NCBI GenBank assembly: GCA_964019695.1
Contig: OZ026524.1
Span: 16,906,509 to 16,970,508, forward strand
Reading direction: 5' to 3'
Source of the DNA: Loripinus fragilis
Lineage: Eukaryota; Mollusca; Bivalvia; Lucinida; Lucinidae
Length of the DNA stretch: 64,000 bases
This document shows, one piece after another, positions 43,700-54,519 of the stretch. The notes beneath the pieces were generated by a model. That model worked only from the letters and a program-made list of their open reading frames with translations, ran no database searches and had not been told where the DNA came from. Position numbers and translations under genes: made by a program. The first letter of the stretch is position 1. The number at the start of each line of letters is the position of its first letter.

Positions 43700-44460
43700 A
43701 CAAAAGACACTGTGCAGTCTATGCTGCGCCTTAGTTGTTCACATGCTGCGAGACCAGTTGTTTGCGACAATATATATTATTGTTTGAACAAACAAAGTAC
43801 GCAGTGTCATGCATTTATATCTCAATTATCGCCATCGACTATAAGTGCTGTTAATAATCTACATCTACATCTACATCGATACGTTGAGCCGTCACAGTTT
43901 GACTATATAATGCCATGCCACATTTTGAATCTTGGATACTCTATTGATCGGCGCCATCAGAGCATCGTCACATGCAGAACCTAGCTGAGTTTGTTTGCGG
44001 CTATATTTGTTTTACGATGGAGCTTCGGGAATATCGTCTTTCTCTCAAGTTCTTTTTCCAAGGGATCTGAGCGCATCTACCAATAACCGCGCCAAAAAAT
44101 GTTGGATTTACTTTAAAAGGTAATATATATCTATTTGCTCTTAAACTTACATGTAACATGCTAAATGGTGAGGTATTGGTACTTAACGCATTCGCGTGAA
44201 GTTTCTTTTTAAAAAGTGCTCAGGCAATATATGTATCTGGTCTATATATGAACCGTTGGTTTGATACAAAAAATATCACATGGAGTCGCGTCTGGAATGG
44301 GATAACACATCATCTATCACATTACGTCGCGCCCGAGATTGCTCTTTGCAGCTGTGGAACAGCAAACGAAACAGCCCAACATCATTTTGTCTATTGTAAC
44401 TTATTAATTGTTCTTAGAAACCGTTTGCTACTGTCGTGCCAACCAAGAGTGACAGTGACG
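43700..44460 (+). pseudogene. LINE reverse transcriptase C-terminal fragment (probable)
   Basis: The open frame from 44248 contains WSRVWNGITHHLSHYVAPE and LCSCGTANETAQHHFVYCNL then RNRLLLS. The spacing C-x-C-G-x-x-x-E-T-x-x-H-x(4)-C is the zinc-binding C-terminus found after the reverse transcriptase in many animal non-LTR elements. Upstream to 43700 I see no clear polymerase motifs, so nearly all of the enzyme is missing. The 3' end runs into an inverted duplication at 44427. Confidence 0.5.
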
Positions 44461-44661
44461 TCATGTTTTGATTACAAAGTTATCATGGACTTATCATCAA
44501 TAGATCACTTGTGTATTAATCCTATCCACAGGATAGGATTAATACACACGTGATCTATCGATTAGCGTTAGCTCAAGTGAAGTGTACAAGTTAAAGTTTA
44601 CTTAATAATTGTAAACAAAATATTACTTCACTGTCACTCTTGGTTGGCACGACAGTAGCAT
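44427..44661. repeat. Inverted duplication of the LINE 3' end
   Basis: GCTACTGTCGTGCCAACCAA and AGAGTGACAGTGA at the left return as complements at 44630-44661. The centre is a strong hairpin (GTGTATTAATCCTATCC against GGATAGGATTAATACAC at 44511-44548). The parts between are diverged and unequal in length, so the two arms aged separately. The left arm lies within the LINE-like reading frame. Confidence 0.65.
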
Positions 44662-45851
44662 CATTACCGGCAGTTCCTATTACTTTAGATACACTCCTGT
44701 ACGGCCATGATCTTTTGACTTTCGAAACCAACTCGGACCCAGTATTGGGTCAGAGAAACAATAAGACAGTTTTACAAAATATAAAGGACACGGGTAGATT
44801 TAAGTAAGGTATTGCAAGAAATACAAAACAAATATGTCCTTAAAAGGGTATGAATAAATATGAAGTAGTGCCATTGCCACACCTTTCAAACAATTTGGTT
44901 TACTTTCTGAACCCCAAAAAGTAGACCGTCTCAGTCAATCCGTTGTCTATCCGTTGTACTATTATACTATTTGTTTATGTTCTGGGGAGAGAATTTTCCA
45001 TTGTTGTTATAGCTTGTATCCAATCCCTTTGTTTATACACAATAAATTAAGTTTAAACTAATCTAAAGAGTTATATATCGAAATTTATTACACGTTCTAC
45101 TAAAATTAATAACAAAATGCTTGGTTACCCGGGTTAATAGGCATTGTTTGTACTCGCGCGTAATGGCTGTTTGCTTTTTTCGCTTATATGATGTGGACTT
45201 AGAAAAACATAGTGTACAACCCCCCCCCCCCCCCCCCCACTAGGAGGTATTTTGGCAACCCATGGTCTAGTGATAGCACAGGCCTAAATAGTAGTATATT
45301 TGAAATAAAGTAACGTATGCAACTGCACTATAATAATCATACGTTGCTTTAACATATACTGGCTTATTGCTGCATTTGATTAAGTGTTTTTTAAGACAAT
45401 CGGCATGTGGATACATGTAAATAAGAATTTTCTATCACTTTGTATGTGCACAATAAGATTTGAAGCTGTTAAAGGATAACGTAGTTTACATGGCTGTAAC
45501 ACGGTTACGTCCCAACTGCCAGAGGGTCAGTCAACATTTGTCATTTTGAATATTAAATAATGAAGTTGTAGATATACTTAGTGTTCATGAATAAAACGTT
45601 TTTAAAAATGTTCACTATTAATATTAGCAGCAATCAGACCTTGAGTAATCGTAACCAGTAATTGTAATTATCTGTAATGAAGGTCACTACCGACACCTGG
45701 GCGATTTTTTCAAAAAAGAAAATTCACCAAACTTTGAAATTTTTGTATTATAGCTTATTAAAAGAGAAATAGACGAAAACAGAAAATTTGCCATCTAGTT
45801 TTTGTACCATATAGCATTACAATTTTATACGAAAACTTCAAAGTTATTTAA
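44662..45851. other. No gene; poly-C tract
   Basis: A C-run of about 20 lies near 45221-45239. Positions 45540-45650 resemble 58640-58730 (TTAAATAATGAA, ACTTAGTGTTCATGAAT, ATATTAG). No domain is recognised. Confidence 0.45.
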
Positions 45852-46023
45852 GAAATAGATCAGCTCCAGCAGTGAATTGTTGAGTAATAATTCACTGTTT
45901 GGAGGTCAGTTGTAAAGAAGATCAAATCACGAGCGCGCAGCACGAGTGATTAATCTTCGTACAACTTACCGACAAACAGTGAATTATTACTCAACAATTC
46001 ACGCACTGGAGCTGATCTATTTC
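45852..46023. mobile_element. 172-bp foldback (MITE-like)
   Basis: GAAATAGATCAGCTCCAG and GTGAATTGTTGAGTAATAAT at the left return as the complement at the right, with a centre near 45936 (ATCACGAGCGCGCAGCACGA). Nearly the whole length pairs. No target-site duplication was identified. Confidence 0.7.
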
Positions 46024-46197
46024 GATTCTAACACTCAATAAACGACGAAAACACATTCGAAGTCTTCAGCTTCTTCCAACTTTCCGCCATTGCAATGAAG
46101 AACTCCCGCCAATACTTAGACTACGTCGCATACGTTTACATGTAATTGTAACGTCTTTCAAGCGTAAAAACGACGTTACACCGTCTAACGCCATGAA

Positions 46198-46221
46198 TGA
46201 CGTCATTTTCCAGTGACGTCA
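46198..46221. promoter_or_regulatory. Two TGACGTCA (CRE) sites
   Basis: TGACGTCA at 46198-46205 and 46214-46221, 16 bp apart centre to centre, next to other CGTC-rich words. TGACGTCA is the full site for CREB/ATF-type factors. There is no gene nearby to regulate, so biological use is speculative. Confidence 0.35.
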
Positions 46222-46366
46222 GCTATCACACACTTTTGCGGTGAATTATTGTCCGATATATCACAGTTTGTTACCGTTGGCTCTATAGGCGAGGTGTGTT
46301 AGAATAGTAATTATTTGATTACATTTCTAAAATAATTGTAATTGTAATCATTACATGTCTACAGTC

Positions 46367-46696
46367 CAACAACAGCAGAATCTAGGGCGAATATTTGTTG
46401 CCAGTAAAATGCATTTAAGCCAACAGGTGGCTAAGGTTCTGTCCGTTCTCTTGTTGCTGACTTGTTGTTTATTGTCACTCCCAATGTGGGCGTCTGTAAT
46501 TGTTCTATGTTTTGTTGTGCGTTAATTTTTGTCCCTTTTAGTTTTGCAATCATCTTGATGGGGAAGAGAGAGCTGATTGCTTTGCTTAGTTTGTCTTCCT
46601 GATGTCTCGTGATTGTTGCGTGGCTCTTCCTCGCAGTGCCATTGGTTTGTCTGCAGTTTGTGATTGTGGTATTTCCTGATCATACTCACTTACTTT
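46367..46696 (+). repeat. Family B interspersed repeat, near-full copy
   Basis: Ordered landmarks are CAACAACAGCAGAATCTAGG, GTAAAATGCATTTAAGCC, TCTGTAATTGTTCTATG, TTGCAATCATCTTGATGGGG, GAGAGAGCTGATTGCTTTGC, GGCTCTTCCTCGCAGTGCC, GTCTGCAGTTTGTGATTGTG and a terminal CTGATCATACTCACTTACTT. This is about 330 bp. Four less diverged copies exist (46.4, 53.8, 58.2 inverted, 60.5 kb). The layout parallels family A. Confidence 0.72.
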
Positions 46697-47017
46697 TTCT
46701 GTAATTTTAATTTAATTGTAATCATTGAATAGTGAAAGTAATTGTAATGAATTTAAATACTTTTAAATGTATTTGTGTTTTTTCTAGGCTTTCAGTATGC
46801 CCGTAAGGTCCCCTTTGCAGGCATTTGGCCTACAACATGCCCTAACATAACAAGGGCATTAATTTGAGATATTTTCGTCTAGGGGGTACATTAAGTTATA
46901 TTTTGACACCTCTCTGCCAATCGCTTATTTGTATATTAATAGACAGTCGTCATACGCAAATTGCTTCAATAAGGATGAAATTGCTTATCATATTTTAAAT
47001 GGTCGTACATGTACGTA

Positions 47018-47168
47018 TAGAGGATCTTACATTAGTGCTCATGTTTTATTTAATTTATTAAACGAGTTGGGAAAAATAAAATGGGAGGTTTTCCGAGCAT
47101 TTTATATTTTTTTGCAACGAGTTTTATATAAAAAAGTTATAATACAGGAGCACGAATATTAGATTATA
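47018..47168. mobile_element. Foldback MITE, family C copy 2
   Basis: TAGAGGATCTTACATTAGTG and the following arm match copy 1 (3828-3979) almost exactly at the left. The right arm and loop are more diverged (a TATATTTTTTTGCAACGAG stretch). Confidence 0.7.
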
Positions 47169-48189
47169 TTTATCATATGACCCTAAAACTACAGTACTTT
47201 GAAATTGTGTTTTAGCGTGAAGACGCTAGGATGTATTTCCATATATATACTTAGGCGACAGAGACCAAATACCTTACTAGATTCTAGTAAGTCAGTTTAA
47301 CATTAAACTCAACACCCCAGCAGCAAATGTTTATTTACGTCAACTCTCTTCAAAATTACAAGATGATTTGTTTATTTAGTGAAGGCTTCTAGAAATGTTC
47401 CATGTGAAACTAGTAGTTACAACCGAATGCTCTGACAAGCCTGCACAGCGAAGCATTTTGACTTGAACCTATTTTATTTACCAGCTAGGTGATTAATCCT
47501 TGTTCTGCCAAACCAGGATTTTCCTTTTTTTTTTAAAGCAATGCAGACCCAGATCAGCTGGTTTTGGAGAAAGCCATCTGGTCAGGATCCACACTGGTAT
47601 ATACAATTGGTAAAATGCATGCGTACAATTGGAATGGTGCAGGTTTAAAGGATAAAATTTGAAAAGAAGTGTATAACATATTTCCTTTTGAAAAATAATG
47701 CAGATCGAGATCACATGGCCCTTAGGTTATAAAACTTGAGTACAGTCTCAAACTCAAAATAAAGTGTAATTATTGGCTGCTTGCAATCATTGCGCTTTAT
47801 TTTGAATTTGAGAATGAAAAGTTGTATAACCTCGAGGCCTGGTTTCGGAGGAAGCCATCTGATCAGGATCCACACTGTTTTCTACTATGGTTAATATACA
47901 TGCTTACAACTTGAATATTGCAGATTTAAAGGATCAAATTTGAAAAAGAAGCGTATTATATAAGAAATATTCAACATTACTTGGGTTAACCTGTATTCAA
48001 TGAATAACCTCTTGAACCGCTCACTGGGAAACTGAAGATTATCTTTCTTAACACACCGCATGAATGAACAGCGGCTGGCTTGCACATGTATTTCTTGCGA
48101 CAAAGCCTGTGCAAATGGAAGAAGACGAAATATTAACACCAAGCTCTATTGTGAATAACTTCAAATTTGCCTTAGCAGACTGCATTTAC
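47169..48189. repeat. No gene; two-unit duplication with GGATCCACACTG
   Basis: 47535-47720 and 47815-47985 share AAGCCATCTGRTCAGGATCC, CCACACTG, ATGCWTACAA and GCAGRTTTAAAGGATMAAAT, about 270-280 bp apart. The first unit contains the GACCCAGATCAG motif of the 46-bp palindrome. No protein is recognised. Confidence 0.5.
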
Positions 48190-48990
48190 CAGACAAGTAG
48201 GCATTGAGATGGCTGTAGACCCCCTCCCCCCAGGGGGAATTTTATACACTATGATTTCCTAAAATTACATTATATAAGACGCAAAATAAAATATGTAAGC
48301 CCTCTGAGAGAGGCAGCGTTAACGTGTAACATCACGTTATATACATTACACCCCCCCCCCCCGAAATAGCATTAAATGTCCCTGATAATGTCTCAACCAT
48401 GACATGTTCGTGCACATTTGCATGCTGGGACAGGTTAAAAAACTTCTTATAACACAGTTACTTATTTTTAGTATAAATTTTATAAATGTCTTGCGTTATT
48501 ACGGTTGTATACGTTACTTAGTATTTCCTTCGTTATTCCCGATTATCAGTATGGTATTTATTGACTATACGTGTATCACATCTGACACAGAATATAGTAA
48601 ATCTATAAGGCTGCTACTTAAATGATTTAAAGTTCTTTATTATGGTCGCTTAAACTATTTTTCAGGCCCATGTTACGTATGTTACCCTCAAAATAGCATT
48701 AAACATTTAAGTTAATGTCTCTAACAAGCCCTATTTATACTTATTTGCATGTTGGCACAGGTTTATGTACTTCTTTTAACAAGGTTTACCTATTTTATTC
48801 ATTTAATAAATGCCTTGAGCTGTAACTGGTGTGTGTGTTACCAAATGATTCATAAGTTATTCTGAGTATCTGTATAGCCAATGTTGACTATACATGTATA
48901 TAGTCTGTCAGAGAATTTAGAAAATTTAAAAGGCTGAAATAAATTAAAGTTCCTTATTAATTTATGGTGACTTAAACTATTATTATAATG
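48190..48990 (-). repeat. Inverted family I array (left arm)
   Basis: Two units of about 340 bp start near 48350 and 48690 (AATAGCATTAAATGTCCCTG and AATAGCATTAAACATTTAAG). Each contains TTTGCATGTTGGCACAGGTT-like, TTGACTATACRTGTAT and AAAGTTCYTTATTA blocks. GCCCTCTGAGAGAGGCAGCG and a GACCCCCTCCCCCC block lie outside them. The whole matches 55000-55800 in reverse. Confidence 0.65.
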
Positions 48991-49559
48991 TGATCTATCA
49001 GCCTTCGCTGTTTGCTCACATAAACAGTAGATACCATGCATTCAAAAAGGAAGTTCTGAAAGACAGTCACTGTGAAACAGCTCAGTTCTGGGCAAGGTAT
49101 ATGGATATAATTCAGATGGTGCTGACACTGATAAGGGCTACAAAGGGAAAACAACTTTGAATTGCATGTCAGCTCTATCTGTATGCCTTGTTCTCAATGT
49201 TTATTGCACACGATCACAACATATACTCACAATATATACCTGTGTAACTGACTACACTCATAAATTTGTCTGATACACATCACAGATGCCAAGAACTTCT
49301 CGAACAAAATGGGTTTAGTGTGTCACAATCATTGTTTTTTTGCCTAAGAAATGCTTTTGACATAACTATTAAGCAAAAAAATAAAGGAGTGCATGTATTA
49401 TAGGCTTCAGCAGCTAGAACTACGCTTCGTACTACAGATGGAAGGGTGTATCACTCATCACATCAGAGCTCAATGTATTGAAATAACTCTTCCATGCACT
49501 GAATTGACATATTCAATCTGCTCAAATGCAAAGTAGAACGAGTACTAGAGGCAGTTTCT

Positions 49560-50153
49560 GGCTTCACCAAGCCTTTTAGTTCTAGTTTTGAAGACAATGA
49601 ACTGTACTTTTTTGTCTTTCGGTGTTCCTGCTAAGCCTGGCACAGCTAAGGATTTTGTTGAGGCTAATGTCATTGGCAGGAAGGCTGTTGCAGACTTCAT
49701 TCACTCACTTTTATTTGAAAATCTGTCTTTCACAACCCCATATAATGCTACAAGCTTATAAAGTTTTGAGGCTTGCGAGGTCAAGAAGAAAGTGTCAAAT
49801 TTAAAAAACGGAGAGGTTAAAGGAGCGTCTTTGGTCAGCATGACCCTTTTTTTAAAACATTGGGCAAAATGTTGACCTTGAGTTGACACTGCTGTACCTT
49901 CTGGGACCTGTACCATGGTCACTGTCAACTCCTGATAAAATTTCCACCAAAACTAACAAGTCCAACTTCTGGCTTGCAATCACACATTGAACCAACTTTT
50001 GATTGGTCTTGTTATGCTGCACGTAGCTTTGATGGTAATGCCATACTACAGAGCATAATAGCTTTTCCTGTCACGTACCTTCAAGGATCTGATAGAACCA
50101 GTATTCAACTAGGCACTAAATGCAGGGCATGTTGGTTTTGTCACTGATACATA
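49560..50153 (+). pseudogene. Unidentified protein remnant
   Basis: A frame from 49621 reads KPGTAKDFVEANVIGRKAVA and DFIHSLLFENLSF, then one stop, then FEACEVKKKVSNLKNGEVKG, broken at 49873. Later, in other frames, SFDGNAILQSIIAFPVTYLQ and HVGFVTDTY can be read. Its charge pattern and continuity across a single stop suggest a once-real protein. It loosely resembles a multi-copy uncharacterised invertebrate protein I can recall but not name with certainty. The reading ends at the left edge of the large palindrome. Confidence 0.3.
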
Positions 50154-53100
50154 TATACAATTAGTCCGAGAGCCAGCAATACTTTTAATCAAGTGGTTGA
50201 GGCCAAAAGGTTTGAAGGTGTGTTCTTATGCAGAGAAGTATGCTGAATTCAAAAATTGAACTCTTAAAAAATCGGCTGGTACACAAAAGTGCTATGGGCG
50301 ACGGAATACCCCCCCCCCACCCGGGGTAGGCAATTTCTCGAATTAGCACTGAAATGGGGTACCCTATACCACAGAATCTAATTTGACATACCTTGCACCC
50401 CCATGACAATTTTTCATCGGTGACAAATTGTTTCCTGGGCCCCCTGAATGAGAGAAAAATCTTCCTAACCATAAACTCATTTGGGCTATGTCAAAAGTCA
50501 TGGTAACCATGGCAACCCTGTTGTGCAATTCTTACGGGTAGGGGATGTACATACAAATTCAATCATATCTTTGCTGATACTTATCTTAGACTACTAATCT
50601 TGGTACCAAATTAAAGGTTATACATATGCCTTTTATCACATGACCTGAAATGCAAATTAACTAATTTTCATATTCATGAATATTCATGAAAACCTTAAAA
50701 ATAAGGGGAAAATCGTAAAAACACACGATAATTTACTGATTTCAGCCCAAACCATCACCAAAGCACTATTGTTGCATGTTTTTATATCATCAGTGATACA
50801 ATTCGACAAATACTGTCATCTTTTGTTCTAATATCGAAATTATCTAATTTGCATATTCATGAAAATCAATGAAAACTTTAAAAATGAGGACAAAGCCTTT
50901 GCATAAACTAGAACCCCAAAAGGGGTAATTAGACCTACATTGAATTCCTGGGAACATTGAATTCCTGGGAGCATAGCTTATTGATTTCAAATGGTTTAAT
51001 GAGGCAACTTAAAGTAAAAACTCTACATTCTTCAATAATACACCCATTTGGTTATTTGAAATGGCATGGTTTCCATGGCAACCCATTATGCGATTTTAAA
51101 GACTGGGAGTGTAGCTTCAAAATATGAATATCTCAGCAGCATCTCATCTTAGAACACTAAATCTAGTATCAAGTTATTTTGCAGACAAAGCACGTTTACA
51201 GGACTGTCCGATATGCAAATTGTCTCATTTGAATATTCATGAATGTTAATGAAAACATTAGAAATACATGAAAAACCGCAGAAAAATTAAGAGGTAGTAC
51301 TTACAAAACTAATCATATCTCACTTGATAATTGCCCTAGAGTACCCAAATTGATATCAAGGTAATGCTTAAACATTATACTAATACCTTATGGGTAGTTA
51401 CAAAAGCAATCTTGTTTGAATATTCATGAACTCTAATGAAAACATTAGAAATAAATAAAAAATCCCTAAAAAACCAAGGAGTAATACTTACAAAATTACT
51501 CATATCGTACTTGATAATTGCTCTTTAGTACCAAATTTGATATCAAGTTAATGCTAAGATAAAGTACTCTTACCTTATGGGTGGTTACAAAAGAAATCTA
51601 ATTTGATTATTCCTGAATTTTAATGAAAACATTAGAAATAAATGAAAAAATCGCATAAAATCAAGGGATAATACACACAACATTACTCCTTCCTCATTTG
51701 ATAATTGCCCTAGAGTACAAAATTTAATATCAAAGTAATGCTAAGACATAGTGTTCTCACCTAATGGGTTGTTATTAAAGAAATCTAATTTGAATATTCA
51801 TAAATTATAATGAAAACTTTAGAAAAGAATGAAAATTATGGCAAACTGAAAGGCACCTACATACAAAATTGCTGAATGCTTTTCTGCTGATTGTTTTTGA
51901 GTAGCACAATTGGATATAAAAACTATTATCTTGGCTTTTATTCTATACCAAGTTTAGAAGCCTGAGACTAATACCAACTGATATATGAGCACTCTTGTAA
52001 GTATGCCCCTATGATTTTTCAGTGATGTTTTCATTCTTTTCAAATGTTTTCATTAAAATTCATGGATATACAAATTAGATTCTTTCCATATCTGCCCATA
52101 AGGTAAAGGCGCTATGCCATAGCATTGCTCTGATATCAAGTTTAGTACTCCAGGGCAACTATAAACTTAGATATAAATAACTTTGTAACTATATGGGCTT
52201 GCTTTTTCTGCAATTTTTCACTAATTCATAATGATTTTGTAAAGATTAATTAGTATTCATATAAATTTGTTTTCATATGTGTCTATAAGATAAGAGTGCT
52301 ATGTTTTAGCACTACTTTGGTAATAAGTTTTGTACTCTATGGCATTTATCAGGTGAGATATGACAAAATTTTAAGTATGACATTCTTAATTATTCCACGA
52401 TTTTTCATTCTTTTCTAATGTCTCATTCAGAATTCGTGATTATACAAATTAGATTCTTCTCCTATCTGCCTGTAAGGTACAATCACTATATTTTAGCATT
52501 ACTGTGACATCATGTTTGGTATTCTAGGGCAATGATCAAGTGAAATACTAGTAATTTTGTAAGTATTGCCCCTTGATTTTTTTGCACATTTTTTTTATTC
52601 ATTTCTAATGTCTTTCATGAACATTCATGAATATTTAATGTAAATAATTTGCATCTCCAAACATCACATAATAAAAGTGCCATATTTGCAGATTAATTTG
52701 ATACCAGATTAACTGTTCTAGGATGTGTTGCTGTTGAGATATGAATATTTTTGCATGTACGCTCACAGTATTTTAAAATCGCATTATTGGTTGCCATGGA
52801 AACAATGCAATTTCACATTAACAAATCAATTTATTATTGAGGAACATAATGTTTTGCCTTTAAGTGACCTCATTGAACCATTTGACATGAATAAGAAATG
52901 CACCTAGGAGTTCAATGTAGATCTAGGTCTAATTACCATTTGGGGTTCTAGTTAATGCAATGGTTTTGCCTTCATTTATTAAGTTTTCATTAATATCCAT
53001 GAATATGCAAATGTGATAATTTCCATATAGGACCGTAAGATGAAAGTATTTGTCAAATTGTATCACTGATAATTTAAAAACATGCACCAATGGTGGCTTG

Positions 53101-53694
53101 ATGATGGTTTGGGGCTGAAATCAGTTATTTATGTTTTTTTTTACAATTTTCCTCTTATTATTGAAGGTTTTCACGAATATTCATGAATATACAATAAGGT
53201 AATTTGCATCTCAGGTCATTGGATAAAAGGCATATGCCTTACCTTTTATTTGGTACCAAGATTAGTAGTACATGATAAGTATCAGCTAAGATATGATTGA
53301 ATTTGTATGTACACCCCTACCCGTAAGAATTGCATTAAGGGTTGCCATGGTAACCATGCAATTTCGCAACGCCCAAATGTGTTTATTTTTCAGAAACATT
53401 GTTTTCTCATTCATGGGGTCCCAATAAACAATTTAGCACCAATGCAAAATTTTCCTTGGGATGCAAGGTAGGTAAAAGATTATGTGGTATAGGGTACCCC
53501 ATTTTAGTGCTAATTTGAGAAATTGCCTACCCCCGGAGTATTCAGTTTCGCATAGCATTTTTGTGTACCAGCCGATTTTTTTAAGAGTTGATTTTTGAAT
53601 TCAGCATACTTTTCTACATAAGAGCACCCCTTCAAACCTTTTTGGCCTCAGCCACTTGATTAAAAGTATTGCTGACTCTCTGACTAATTGTATA
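50154..53694. repeat. 3.54-kb palindrome with subrepeat arms
   Basis: Left TATACAATTAGTC and right GACTAATTGTATA are the outermost paired bases, and the arms pair to a centre near 51924. CATGAATATT/AATGAAAACATTAGAAATA marker sites at 50690, 50856, 51235, 51420, 51608 and 51792 mirror sites at 53150, 52972, 52600, 52410, 52222 and 52035; each pair sums to about 103830. Inner subrepeats are about 185 bp. A CCCCC-rich junction (50312; 53530) and a shared 120-bp outer block complete each arm. No transposase is encoded. The design resembles foldback elements such as Drosophila FB, whose arms also consist of subrepeats. Confidence 0.85.
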
Positions 53695-53807
53695 CGCAGC
53701 AGTTTATAAAGTCTTTCAAACATTCTCACAGAGGATAGCTTGGATGTTTTGTTCAACACTGGTGTATGCAACAAGAGGTGCTCCTTCTGAATGTCAACAA
53801 CTTAATA

Positions 53808-54010
53808 TCTGTAATTGTTCTATGTTTTGTTGTACGTTACTTTATGTCCATTCTAGTATTGCAATCATCTTGATGGGGAAGAGAGAGCTGATTGCTTTGC
53901 TTAATTTGTCTTCCTGGTGTCTTGTGATGGTTGGGCGGCTCTTCCTCGCGGTGCCACGGGGTTGTCTGCAGTTTGTGATTGTGGTATTTCCTGATCATAC
54001 TCACTTACTA
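53808..54010 (+). repeat. Family B repeat, 5'-truncated
   Basis: It runs from TCTGTAATTGTTCTATG to GATCATACTCACTTACTA and lacks the CAACAACAGC start and the GGCGGTTCTG block. It is very similar to the copies at 58.2 and 60.5 kb. Confidence 0.7.
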
Positions 54011-54519
54011 TTTTTAAACCAGAATATGGGGGAATAGAGCTATAGTCATACACTGTATAACTAATTGTGTAACTACCAAAGTGCCAATATATTAGGTTGT
54101 TCCTATCAAACTGATAGAGAACCCCTCCCCACCAGTTCATCTACTTTCTGAGCAGGGTAGGAAATAAACAAATAATTGCTCTAGGCAATCATCAGTGACA
54201 TGAAGCCCTAACATATGCTATTTATATAAATGTGAGCAAGCTTCAGTACGACATGTTTCTGAAAAAAGTACCAAAGCCATACACATAAACTGACTATATC
54301 AAATGGCATGAACATGAGCCTACTTCCTCCCAGCGGTTCTGTCTTTCAGATGTACATACAAAGATTGTTTTATCAAGTATCCCATGAAAACAAGTGAGGC
54401 TTACCAGATATGGACAAAATATGTGGAAAATAAATGGGAAGGAAATCGAGTATCTCTGGGTGGAAGAAAACTTCGTTGTACCCTAACAAAAGAGCCACAG
54501 AACTATATATTTCACATTT
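54011..54519. other. No clear gene; open frame of 79 codons
   Basis: The frame at 54384-54623 (MKTSEAYQIWTKYVENKWEG, then GGRKLRCTLTKEPQNYIFHI) has protein-like composition but no family I can name. Its last third lies in a repeat shared with 55805-55925, which argues against a host gene. Confidence 0.3.

Noticed and set aside
45221..45239. Poly-C tract as a functional element
   Set aside because: Homopolymer runs also occur at 320, 40944, 48352 and 50312; nothing distinguishes them from simple slippage or sequencing error.
53744..54037. 97-codon frame with hydrophobic segments, possible membrane protein
   Set aside because: It lies on the family B repeat and recurs in other B copies on either strand.
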